Program-made: the position numbers and the translations under genes | NCBI GenBank assembly: GCA_020543525.1 | Contig: JAHYIO010000031.1 | Coordinates: 1,550,001-1,614,000, forward strand | Direction of reading: 5' to 3' | Source of the DNA: Coriolopsis trogii | Lineage: Eukaryota; Basidiomycota; Agaricomycetes; Polyporales; Polyporaceae | Length of the DNA stretch: 64,000 nt | Notes under the pieces: model-generated | What the model saw: only the letters and a program-made list of their open reading frames with translations | What the model was told of the DNA's origin: nothing | Databases searched by the model: none | Shown: positions 45,773 to 56,442 of the stretch, piece by piece | Position numbering within the stretch: position 1 is the first letter of the stretch | Layout of the letters: every line of letters begins with the position of its first letter

Positions 45773-47362
45773 ATGAAGTACTGGACATTCGTCACTCTCT
45801 CTTTGGCTCTTGCTACCTCCGCCAGGCCCACCTCGCTTGATCGACGTTTCAGTGCGAAGCAGAATGGCGAGGCTGCTATCACATTGAAGTAAGTCTTCCC
45901 TGACGATTGTAGTTGAGCGTCACAGCACTGACGTCTAGTTCCGTCCAGCTTCCTCTTCGGCAACCTTGATGAGGACTCGACGTGCACGGACCACACCCTT
46001 GCCTGCGTCAATGGCGAGTTTGCTCAGTGCGTGAACGGCAAATTCGTCCTCCAGCCGTGTGCAGCTGGCCTGATGTGAGTACATGCGGGTAGTACTGTCG
46101 CTTCGACGGCAGAGCATAGCTGACATGATCTCTGCCCATCAGCTGCGCGGCACTTCCTCTGGTCAATGCTAAAGGAACGACCGTCGCATGTACTACTGTT
46201 GGGGTTCGGGATGCCCGTATTGCGGCGACAGGAGCAGACAAGGTCTTGCCTACTCTTCCTGACCCTCCGGCCGCGTCAGGCACTGCTCCGCCCGCCTCGA
46301 CCGACGTCGCTCCTCCAGCGTCGACTGTTGGTGTTCCTCCTCCGTCCTCTACCGATGCTCTTCCACCACCGCCTCCGCCTCCATCGACCACCGACGCTCT
46401 TCCTCCTGCACCGCCGCCGCCTTCTACTACCGATGCTCTTCCCCCGCCTCCTCCTCCGACGACGACGACGGACGTGGCTCTTCCTGTACGTTCTCGTTGT
46501 GTGTCCGCTACTATCTTTGCTCATTCGCATTGTATACAGGCATCCACTTCGGCTGCTGCAGGCGACAATGCGGCCGGCGGCGGCGCCGCAACGGGCGAAG
46601 ACGCGCAAACGTCGCTGACCCTTCTGCGATCCGTCATTGCTACTGGCTTCGCCAATGATGGACAGGATACGTGAGCCACCACATTCAGGTATGCATCCTG
46701 GGTAGCGCTGATGATATACCAGTCCTACCGCTGGTCAGGTGGCATCCTTGACGTCTACCAACAACTTCATCAACTTCTGCGCGACGGTACCTCAGTTGAA
46801 GATCACGAATGGCTTACAGATCCCAGAAGGCTCTTGCAACCCCACACCGATGGGTGTGATTCCGTCGACGGGGAACATGCCCTCATCCAAATTCGTCTTC
46901 CCCAAGAACTTCGGCACGGTCCCTGCGAACACGAACTTCACGATCCAGATGGCAATCCAGAACCTCGAGACGGGCAACTTCGTGAACGCAGCCCAGAACT
47001 ACTTCTCCGCCCCGCAGACGGTAAACGCGCAGGGAAACATCATCGGCCACTCGCATGTCGTCATCGATCCCTTGCCCGCCCTCGACTCGGTGGCGCCGAC
47101 GGACCCACTGAACGACTTTGTGTTTTTCAAGGGCTTGAACGAGCAGGCCGTCGGTGGCGTTCTCTCTGTTGAAGTCCCCGGCGGCCTCCCTGCGGGCTTC
47201 TACCGCCTAGCGTCCATCAACAGCGCTGCGAACCACCAGCCTGCGCTTGTTGCCATCGCTCAGCACGGTTCTCTCGACGACATGATCTAGTGAGCATCCA
47301 CTCATGTCAGATACCGTCGAGTCCCCTCTCACGCCTCCTCTTGCAGCTTTACTGCCGCCTGA
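45773..47362 (+). CDS. Secreted protein: Cys-rich carbohydrate-binding-like module plus conserved fungal domain (432 aa)
   Basis: Exons 45773-45888, 45949-46074, 46143-46485, 46540-46670, 46723-47289 and 47347-47362. Residues 1-17 are a signal peptide (WTFVTLSLALATSA). Residues ~45-95 form a Cys module (STCTDHTLACVNGEFAQCVNG, then CAAGLICAALP) like CBM19-type chitin-binding modules. A Pro/Thr/Ser linker with three TDALPP repeats follows. The C-terminal ~200 residues (SVIATGFANDGQDTPTAGQV to the end) belong to a basidiomycete secreted family often wrongly named 'ribosomal protein s17'. The last intron falls within a Tyr codon (TA, then GTGAGC): unspliced, the frame ends at TAG 47288-47290; spliced, it ends IYFTAA. 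A cell-wall role is likely but inferred. Confidence 0.85.
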
Positions 47363-48359
47363 TGGTCGCCAACTTCAATCCCCCTAATGATCGAAGGCGG
47401 ATCATGTCAGGACCCGAGTTAGTCTGGCGGGGCTATGGGAAGGTTGGACTGCCTAGGCTCTTGTAGACTACTCTCCCTATCCCTGTACACGCTGGTCGCT
47501 ACAAGCAATTGTCAAGCATTGCTCCCAAATCTCATCAAGAGACGCCTGTCAATGCACTCGGGATCGCGGACCTATTTTCCGGGGAAGCTGTGCGGCCTTA
47601 ACAAGTAAGGTAGGATTCGACGCTCGCGCCCGTTGCTGCCAGTGGTGAGATTGAGTTTGCTGAGTGCAACGTGTCTTTGCTCCACTGACGTGTTCGCAAC
47701 CATCCAGGAGTTCCAGCAAGCTATGCGATGTCACCGCCTGAGAGCTTTTGGTATCACCTCATGGCAACCACTCGAATCGCTCCACGTAAAGTGCGCCATC
47801 ATCATGACTCTTACTTCCAATAATCGGCGGCACCCTGTCGGGTCAACAAATAATGAGTATCGTGCTGCTCAGAGTCAGATTTACATGATGTTATTCCTGC
47901 ATGCAGCTAATCATCCCTTCTATAGGATATAGTGCGAATAGTTCTGTCGCAACTTGAAGCTGCTTCTTGCAGCGGGTTCTGTTTTCACAAACAGCTATCT
48001 AGTATGTGTCCTTCTACTACCCGACCAATCATCGTGATTCGAAACGGTAGTGTTCAGTGCAGAGTCAAGGCTTCCGTCCCGGCGAGAAAGCGCACATCGC
48101 ACCATTGATGGATGTAGGTATCTCACTTGATCGTCCCACCCGAGGGACTGCCACCCGGCGCATGAGAGATCACTTTATCCTCATTGACAAATAGGGATAC
48201 GTGTCCTCAATGCTCTCTCAAAGTGCTACGTTGCGCGAACGGGGGCAGCTGTTATTGATGGAACGCCATTACGTGGCCGTAACAGCATAGTCCAGTATTT
48301 ATCGGTGCGCGCCACGGACGTGTGATTTTCATCCTTTCCCGTTACTCACCTCTCGTACT
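47363..48359. other. Intergenic, no gene seen
   Basis: About 1 kb between tandem plus-strand genes. The short frames present lack family resemblance or consistent splice signals. Confidence 0.55.
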
Positions 48360-50807
48360 ATGCCTCGTCCTACTAGAAAGCAGTCTCGACGACTTGTGTC
48401 GTCGCTTTCCATTATCTGTCTCATCCTAATTTCTATTCTATTGCTCTGCCCTGTCGAAACGAAAGCCAAACATGGAAACGATGGCGGACCCGAAGGTCCC
48501 ATCATCGGGATCGGTATGTCCACTACCATGCCTTGTGCCATATGCTGTGCTTATGAAAATCCCTCACAGACCTCGGAACGACATACTCTTGTGTGGCAGT
48601 CAAATATGGAGGTAGAATAGAAATCATCACCAACGACCAAGGTCATCGAATCACCCCTTCATGGGTCGGCTTTGCAGAGCACGAACGCCTGTGAGTATTT
48701 GCCATAGCATCGTCTACCGCCCTATCCTTGGGAACTAATGACGTCGAGATCGCTGTAGAGTTGGAGATAGCGCAAAGAATGCCTTCCATGCTAATCCAGA
48801 GAACACTGTATTCGACGCCAAACGAATTATTGGTCGAAAATATGACGAACTTGAATTGCAAAAAGACATGAAGCACTGGTACGCCATCCCTCTTTTTTTC
48901 ATTATCAACGTCGCTAATGTGACCCAGGCCTTTCAAGGTGATCAACAAGAACGGGACGCCTATGATTCAAGTGACGCATAATGGGGAGCTCCGGAACTTC
49001 GTAAGTCCAAACATATTCGTTTTGCGATTAGCAGGTAATTAAAGGGTCGGCAGACACCTGAAGAGATATCGGCTATGGTCCTGTCGAAGATGAAGGAAAC
49101 CGCCGAAGCCTATCTCGGTCAGGAGGTGACGAAGGCCGTCATCACTGTTCCCGCATGTACGTGTCGCCATTACCGCTCCCCTACTTGACCGCTGACCCCA
49201 TGTGCTGCAGACTTCAATGATGCTCAGCGTCAAGCGACGAAAGATGCCGGGACTATAGCCGGCCTACAGGTCCTCCGTGTCATCAACGAGCCCACCGCTG
49301 CCGCAATCGCCTACGGCCTCGACAAGAAAGGAGGAGAACGGAACGTCATCGTCTACGATCTCGGCGGGGGTACATTCGATGTCTCCCTCCTATCCATCGA
49401 AGACGGCGTCTTTGAGGTCCTCGCGACTGCCGGAGACACGCACCTCGGCGGAGAGGACTTCGACAACAGGGTGATCGACTACTTTGTGCAGAAGTACAAG
49501 AAGGAGACAGGGACGGACGTTTCTGGCGACACACGTGCGATGGGCAAGCTCAAGCGCGAGGTCGAAAAGGCGAAGCGCACGCTCTCCAACGAGCAGTCGA
49601 CGCGCATCGAAGTCGAGGCGTTTGAGGGCGGGAACGACTTTATTGACACGCTGACGAGGGCGAAGTTCGAAGAGCTGAACCTCGATTTGTTCAGGAAGAC
49701 GATGAAGCCCGTCTACCAAGTACTCAAGGATGCTGGACTGCAAAAGGACCAGGTTGACGATGTAAGAGCGATATCCATGCATATCTTCCTCCATCTGTCA
49801 GAGTCTGACCGGAACGCGCCCTTTCTCTGTCTGTACAGATCGTCCTCGTTGGAGGCTCGACCAGGATACCCAAAGTCCAGCAGCTGCTCAGAGAATACTT
49901 TGGGAAAGAGCCCTCAAAGAGTGTCAACCCTGACGAAGCGGTTGCCTACGGCGCTGCTATCCAGGGAGCCATCCTCGCGGGTGACGTCGACGGCGACCTC
50001 ACCCAGTGCACTCTCCTAGACATCACCGTCATGAGCCTAGGCATCGAGACGACCGGGGGCGTTATGGCTCCGATCATCCCTCGTTATACCACCATCCCGA
50101 CTCACAAGAGCCAGATCTTCTCGACCGTGAGGGACAACCAGTCGACGGTACTCATCCGAGTTTTCGAAGGCGAGCGATCTCTCACCAAGGACAACAACTT
50201 GCTCGGCACGTTCGAGCTCTCGGGCATCCCGCCTGCCCCTCGCGGCGTCCCCCAGATCGAAGTAACCTTCGCGGTCGACGCGGACGGGATTGTGAAAATA
50301 TCCGCTGCAGACAAGGGAACGTGAGTACTTCTGTGCTTTCTTCGATTCACTTCGATTCACAACGGACTGACCTGCGTACTACAATCCTCTAGTGGAAAAT
50401 CACAGTCGATCACCATATCTGAATCTTCGAGACGTCTCTCTCCAGATGAGATCGATCGCATGGTCCGAGAGGCCGAGGAGTTCGCTGCAGAAGACGCGGC
50501 AAACAAGCGGCAGATCGAGACTCTCAACCAGCTGCATACCTTCATTTGGCAACTCCAGGGACAGACTTCGGATGCGACAGGCCTAGGTGGCAAGCTAACC
50601 GCGGACGAGAAGGCGAGCATCAAAGAGGAGTTGCAGCAGGTGAACGAATGGATCGAGAGGTATGGCGAGACCGCCGAGAGTGAGGAGATCGAGGCGAAGA
50701 TATCTGAGGTTCAGTCTGTGATCAATCCCATCACGAGCAGACTGTATGCGAGCGCAGGCCAAACGGACGAGGCGTATGTGCACTATTACCCGCACATTGA
50801 GCTATAA
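48360..50807 (+). CDS. Divergent ER Hsp70 (BiP/Kar2-like) ending in HIEL (672 aa)
   Basis: Eight exons: 48360-48513, 48571-48691, 48759-48878, 48928-49000, 49054-49156, 49211-49761, 49839-50320 and 50393-50807. A basic N-terminus and hydrophobic core ([15 protein letters not shown]) form a signal sequence. All Hsp70 signatures are present: [28 protein letters not shown] and [14 protein letters not shown]. The substrate-binding domain begins [13 protein letters not shown] and continues with [28 protein letters not shown]. Closest by eye is BiP/Kar2, the ER luminal chaperone. Differences from BiP include the interdomain linker region ([10 protein letters not shown], where DVxPLSLG is usual) and the tail HIEL instead of HDEL. 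The gene looks intact, so a second, specialised BiP is more likely than a pseudogene; whether another BiP exists elsewhere is not visible. Confidence 0.92.
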
Positions 50808-51952
50808 TACATGGAATAGATTAACATGCGCACATAGCAATCTTGGTGTCTATACCCTCTACCTGTCATATGGGCACATGAATAGAAGATGTGGACGAAA
50901 GGGGCAAGTCAGAGCAGCTTACCTGTCCCGGGAAGACGACTTGAATGTTCATAGAACATGACAATGCGCACGAGCGTTAGCATGGGATGCAACGGCGTTG
51001 TGTACCTCCGCAAACGATCTTGTGATTCGACCAAAGCCCTTACAAAGGTTCCATGCCCTGTGTCCAAAGTGAGGGTGCCTCCCATATCACCGGCATGATT
51101 GTGCATGTCAAGATATCGATGCAGAAATTGAAACTCTTCGTGCTCCACATCAGTTGCCAATCGCGTCGAGTGTGTTTGCTCGAGAAACCAGATGGCAAGA
51201 AAAGTTCCGAATACTCGTACGTCGTTACATCTGCTTCGAGGCTCGAGCACTGTGCAGGTACCAGGGACGTGGCAGTGGTTCAAGCTCGAGATTCGTAGCG
51301 CCAGTGTCAGGAGCACCGATGATGCATGATGGCCTGTCAGCACCGTCCACACATCGCAGCGAATGACGCCTGATCACGCCCTTCTTGATATTCGTTGATT
51401 CGTATATGGTAGTAGGGAGTGATGCACAGGGAAATGAAGATCGACGGAGGTCGACAAGCAAACTCGGAGATGAGCGCCGGTGAACATAGCCGAGTGATCG
51501 GGAGTTTCCGAATTTGATGAGCAAGTTTGGTGGTCCAACGACCGTTGGTCTGAACCACAACGTACTCAATGATGATAGACGCGGTCTTTCCTCTATCAAA
51601 CCTACAAGCACTGTGGTACCCATGAATGACCGAAGCGCAAGTGTAGTGGCAGTCCATGTCGTGGAGGTGCGTCTGGACATGTCTGATCAGTACCGTACCG
51701 CCAGAAGCTATCCCATCTCTCACTGACACTGCCGGCTCCTCAGCGAGGTTCACATCCATGATCTTTTGAGTGACACAATTCGTGTGGGACTACTGGGCCC
51801 GGGACTGAGATCTTAGAGTGTGTGTACCTCACCAGGCGATAATGTGTGGCCGATGTCAGGTCACCCACCGAAGTCCAAATCGTCGCTACGCTATAAGCAC
51901 CACCTGCTGAGCGAGGAAGCATAACATACTGCTCACTCCTCAGGGTGGAGAC
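50808..51952. other. Intergenic, no gene seen
   Basis: About 1.1 kb between tandem plus-strand genes. Frames on both strands are short and unlike protein families I know. No repeats stand out. Confidence 0.55.
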
Positions 51953-53138
51953 ATGTCTGCACCGTCTCCTCCAATGCCTTCCAATCCGCTCCCCCAGGTC
52001 TCAGGGGCTTTCGACGCTGTGAACCTGCTGATCATCTCGACATTCTTCCCAGCCATGCTCGTTCCCGTGTCCATCGCTCTCCTCCTCTTCTCCGACGCGC
52101 AGCTCCGGAAGAAGCCCGTCTTCATCTTCAACTCCCTCGCCGTCCTCCTCGGCCTCGCACACGGCGGTATCAGTATAAACAATCAGGCAAGTCTGCCCAC
52201 ACGCCCTCTATCTACCAGTCCAGCTTGCTGACGGCTTCACCTCGTTTGCAGTGGCGCCTCGTGACGGGCCGCCGGGTACCGCCCGACTTCACCACGGCTC
52301 TCACGTGCATGTACTTCTTCATCCCCATATGCGTCCAGAGCATCCTCCTCGTCAGGATCCTCGCCGCCTACCCGCCCCGCACGCTCTGGTGGCGGGCACG
52401 GGTAGCGATATACGGCACGATCTCGCTCGTGACCGTCGCACGCCTCGCGAACGTGTTCGTCGCGTTCGACAAGATCTCCGAGGGCGCGCGAGAGTCTCCC
52501 GACGCTCTGGCCGTCGGCGAGATTGCGTGGAACATACCGTACTCCAGGGTCGAGTGGTTCCTCCAGCTCTTCTACAACCTGTACGCATACACTACCGTTG
52601 GCCTGTTTTTAGCACCGTCTTTGATGCTGACTTATGCCCTCACAGGTTCGTGTCCACGCTGTTCCTCATCCGTCTCAGGAGCAGCGTCTCATTCAACAGG
52701 AAGAGAACCCATGACACCTCCCTTGACAGCCTGAGCACAGGCCCCCAGCGCCGTGAGTACTTGAGTGCCTGAATCCACACAGTCAGCCCCGTTCCCTCTA
52801 ACCCACGTACCGGCACAGGCTCCTCCTACTCCGCCCGCCTCCGCGCCCTGTTCTACATCGCGCTCTCGAACCTCGTCGTCCCGGTGATGTTCAACATCGC
52901 CCTCATCGTGCTCGTCTTCCGCGACCACAACGTCCTCCACGGCGCATACGTCTACGTCGTGAACATCTACGTCGAGATCGTCAGCGTGCTTTTCGCCACG
53001 CTCTGGTGCTCCGGCACGCACTGGCAGCCATCATCGATCTTGATGCAGGGGAAGCCGCTGGCCCTTGATACGGGGATCACCAACAGCGCGGTCAAGTTCG
53101 CGCCTTCCGGCGACGTCGATCAGTCTTCGCAAGCTTAG
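51953..53138 (+). CDS. Seven-transmembrane protein, GPCR-like topology (329 aa)
   Basis: Exons 51953-52186, 52252-52580, 52646-52752 and 52819-53138. Seven hydrophobic segments are visible: LLIISTFFPAMLVPVSIALL, FIFNSLAVLLGLAHG, MYFFIPICVQSILLVRIL, IYGTISLVTVARLANVFV, FLQLFYNLFVSTLFLIRL, LFYIALSNLVVPVMFNIAL and VYVVNIYVEIVSVLFATLWC. A short outside N-terminus, a basic third cytosolic loop (RLRSSVSFNRKRTHD) and a Ser-rich tail fit a receptor-like layout. The pattern recalls fungal Ste3-like and other orphan 7-TM families, but no diagnostic motif is present, so ligand and coupling are unknown. The first intron starts with GCAAGT and is a strong GC-AG candidate. Confidence 0.8.
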
Positions 53139-53613
53139 TGAACACGAAAAAAGATGGGTCAAATTGTAGCTGCCATGTTGCTCGCAGTGAATCGAAATCT
53201 TGTGTACTACGTAGATATCCACCCGTTTAGGCCTTGGGGTTCCAACTTCAGACGGTTGAGCTCTCCATCGAGCGCTAAATTGTGTATCGGTTGAAGCCGA
53301 CATTGCCGGAAACATAATGGTTCGAGATGTGCGATGATTAACAATCTATCGTTACAGAGACGGGAGTATAGCATACAGTGGGAACAGCGTAAAAGAGAAC
53401 GAATGTGCGCTGACATGATACAATAAAGGTACAACGAGGCGAAGGGTAAGGGATAGGGAATAGAGTACGAAGCAGTTCGCAAAAGGCTCGTGAAACAAGG
53501 TCCGGCGATTACAGGCAGTTGATGGAAAAATGGTTGTCCGACACGGGAGCAGATAACCAAACTCCTCACCAAGAGCATCCTTTTACCAACTCCGGCATGT
53601 CATCAACAATCGT
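53139..53613. other. Convergent intergenic region
   Basis: 3' flanks of the 7-TM gene (+) and the PalI/SUR7-like gene (-). No further feature. Confidence 0.6.
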
Positions 53614-54341
53614 TTAATAGGCGTTCCTGTGACGGCGGTAGCGACCGAAAGAGCCGCAGAGACTAGCGAAGAAGGCAAGGAACAGAGCGACGAGAGCGCC
53701 AAGGACCAACCAGTTTGCATTGCCCCAGGTAGCTTGGAGGCCATTATCGCGTATGTGGTTGCGAGCGATGCCGAAGAGGACCATCTCGAGAACCCATGCG
53801 ACGAGGGTGACGAGGAAGGCAAGTGCGCTGACGAGGGTCATGAAGACGGTGCCGACACGGTGGTATGCGGCACCGCAAAGGCCGAAAATAGTAGCGAGAC
53901 CAGCAAGGCCAGCACCTAGAATTGGATGTTGAGTCGATAGAAGCACTGGTGGATGAAGTCACTCACCGATGGGTATCAGGATCAACACGAAGGTGAGGTT
54001 GTGAAGAATGTGAGTGTTGAGGTTGCCATTGCTAAGACGCGCGGTTGAGCGCATGACACAGCGTTATGGAAGATGAAGAACGTACTCAAGGCCGGATGGG
54101 AAGAACCACCCAACATGCGTGTCTGATCCAGTGTATCCGAATACACCAAAGTGGGTTGTTGAGCCTCCAGTAGGAACGTTGAGGAATGATATGCGCTCCC
54201 ATGTTGGCGAGGATACCGATGCCTAAGCGGGGAGTGAGTACGTGTGTTGCCAGACTGAGGGATAGCAAGACGTACGAAGATGAGGAGCACCATCGCGGCG
54301 AAGGTGAGGAAGAGGCCTGGTACAGCAGCGTCGGCGGCCAT
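53614..54341 (-). CDS. PalI/Rim9 or SUR7-like four-TM membrane protein (189 aa)
   Basis: Exons 54341-54276, 54222-54086, 54031-53967 and 53915-53614, with introns of 51-54 nt. Four hydrophobic segments are clear: residues ~7-26 (VPGLFLTFAAMVLLIF), then after a ~50-residue luminal/extracellular loop (SPTWERISFLNV, FGVFGYTG) a second (LTFVLILIPIGAGLAGLAT), a third (VFMTLVSALAFLVTLVAWVL) and a fourth (WLVLGALVALFLAFFASLCG). The long first loop, the FGxFGY-like sequence and the basic RYRRHRNAY tail match the fungal PalI/SUR7 family. Rim9/PalI works in ambient-pH sensing and Sur7-type proteins in cortical membrane domains; the sequence does not separate these. A claudin-like W...C pair is not evident. 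Confidence 0.85.
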
Positions 54342-56351
54342 GGTGGATTGTCGTTACTTGGTCGTGAGATTGGAGCTTGAGACTATTGAACATTGTGAGC
54401 GATGGAGCAGAACACGGCAGGGGCACGAGATACGCACGGGTGGGGGAGCTTGTCGCGGGAGGCAAGAGTGCTGAGGGTGATCGGCTCACCCAGCGCACAT
54501 TTTATCGCAGCCAGCCGTTGACGTCAGCGAGCGCGCCTCCAGGGAACCACCTTCCATTTACGTCACATCCCCACTCAACGCCAGAGAGACGCCGGCCAGA
54601 GCGTTCTTGACTCACAGGAACACCTGCGGAGCTGCCGTGTCCCGACAGCCCCGGCCGTTCATAGTTCCTTGGCTCGCCTCCACGATGTCCCCACGTGTAC
54701 AGTCCTCCAGCGCGACTCGGGCATCGTCATCGTGAGCCTCAGCTTGTTCGTCCTTCGTCATCAACGAGCCGCGTTGTGACCGCGCCAGCTTCCGAAGAAA
54801 CGCCCGCGTGCCTGTCCTTGACTTGGCTGCATTGCCTTCCCTGCGCATTGCACTGGCAGCGCCTCCGCGTCCCAAACCAGTCTTCCGCCATTTTTCCAAA
54901 TCTACTCACGGACCTCGTTGATCCTGACTGCGCACACTGCATTGGTCTCGACATACACCATGCAAGTCGTCTACTTGGTTTCCGGTACTCCCCGACCTGT
55001 GCTTTCGAGGATACGCGACAGCGCGCAGACTCTAGCATGTCCACTACATCGCATCCATGTGCTGCGCATGGATAGCGTATGCACATACAAACTTTCTTCC
55101 ACACTGTATGCATGTCCGACGTCACGGTGTGTATCCGACCGGCATGTAGTAACATTATGTACTTATCCGATTCACCTCGCGGCACCTGCCGAAACATCCT
55201 TGGTGGCTATGCACCACTCATCCGCGTCCATTTGGATCGCTCCTTAGAGACCCCCTGTATCCTGAAGGCGCCGTCTACTAACATGTTCCTTCCCTCATTA
55301 CTCGTCGGAGTGGAGGCCAACCCTTTCATCCTATTGCTCCGCAAATCAAGCACCTCTGACACGATGTCGGCCCAGCATGCGGTGCACCGAATACTTCGCA
55401 TCCTTCAACAACTTGTTCCACGACCGTCGTGGCGTTCTCGCGTGCTATCATATCCTCCTTTGCGGTGCTTCCCATTGTCCGTCATCCTTTGTCGCCTTCC
55501 CTCATTTACATTATGGACTCCGGTGGTCTCTCAGAACGCCGACTCCGGTAAATTTCATCCCACAATGCGTCTGTTGTCGACTGCCACTTGTCCGCTGCGA
55601 ACCTCGTGGCACTGTACACGCACCGCACACTCCTGTTTAGCATGTGGCAACGTGGATTGCAGGGTGAGTCGGGAAATTGCGGCAAACGAAGCAACATCGG
55701 CTGCCTAAGGCTCAGCGTCGAGTATATGTTCATTTCTTGCCATAGGCGATTTGCTTTGTGCTGGATACGCCCGCCACACAATTGGCGAAAGCCCCTGAAT
55801 CATTCAGCATTCCTTCGCATAATACAAACCCTTCGCCCGCTTTATCGCGAATTCATATCCATACCAGAGCGCAGCCTTTGCTGCCAGCATGCCTCTCTTA
55901 CCGGGCATTGTTCAGCATATTCTTGCCCTCTTTACACGCCTCCCATTCAACGCCGAGTTTGGACTCTGTCAGCTTTTGTGCATAGCTTGTCCTATCGCTG
56001 TCCCTGTCGCATAGACTTGACAGAAACCGTCACAATCCTCAACCACGAGGTTGACAGCGGCTTTGACTTTGGTTGGCCGGTGCGTCATTGAGCGACACTG
56101 CTTTTGTGGCGTCCCGTCGTCTGCAAAGCGTTGTCAGTGTTGGTCATATAACTGCACGGGCTGCCATAGCTCGCACCCTCCTTGTCCGAGCCACTGGAGA
56201 TTCCAGACCGGGGCCACACAGGCTTTTACCTGCGTGTCCGTCCGCCATAAATCGCCCAGCGGCCACCTTCAAAGTTCATCACTTTTTCTCACTTTCGCTT
56301 ACTTTCTCCTTCTCCCTTTTCCTTCTCCTTCACCTTCGTCTTCTCCATCAC
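54342..56351. other. Divergent intergenic region, no gene seen
   Basis: About 2 kb between the PalI-like gene (-) and the Arg-rich protein gene (+). One plus-strand frame of 209 codons (55079-55708) has no ATG-anchored domain and a random-looking Cys/Leu/Arg-rich translation, so it is not called. The last 90 bases before the next feature are CT-rich. Confidence 0.5.
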
Positions 56352-56427
56352 CAACTCTCTTCTCACACCACAACTCTCTTCTCACACCACAACTCTCTTC
56401 TCACACCACAACTCTCTTCTCACACCA
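56352..56427 (+). repeat. Four perfect 19-bp tandem repeats
   Basis: The unit CAACTCTCTTCTCACACCA is repeated exactly four times and ends 15 bp before ATG 56443. It is pyrimidine-rich and probably lies in the 5' untranslated region or core promoter of the next gene. Perfect identity points to recent expansion, so copy number may vary between strains. Confidence 0.95.
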
Positions 56428-56442
56428 CCACTATACCCCAAT

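Noticed and set aside
55079..55708. 209-codon plus-strand frame
   Set aside because: Composition is random (Cys, Leu, Arg, Ser), no domain is seen, and it lacks credible splice partners.
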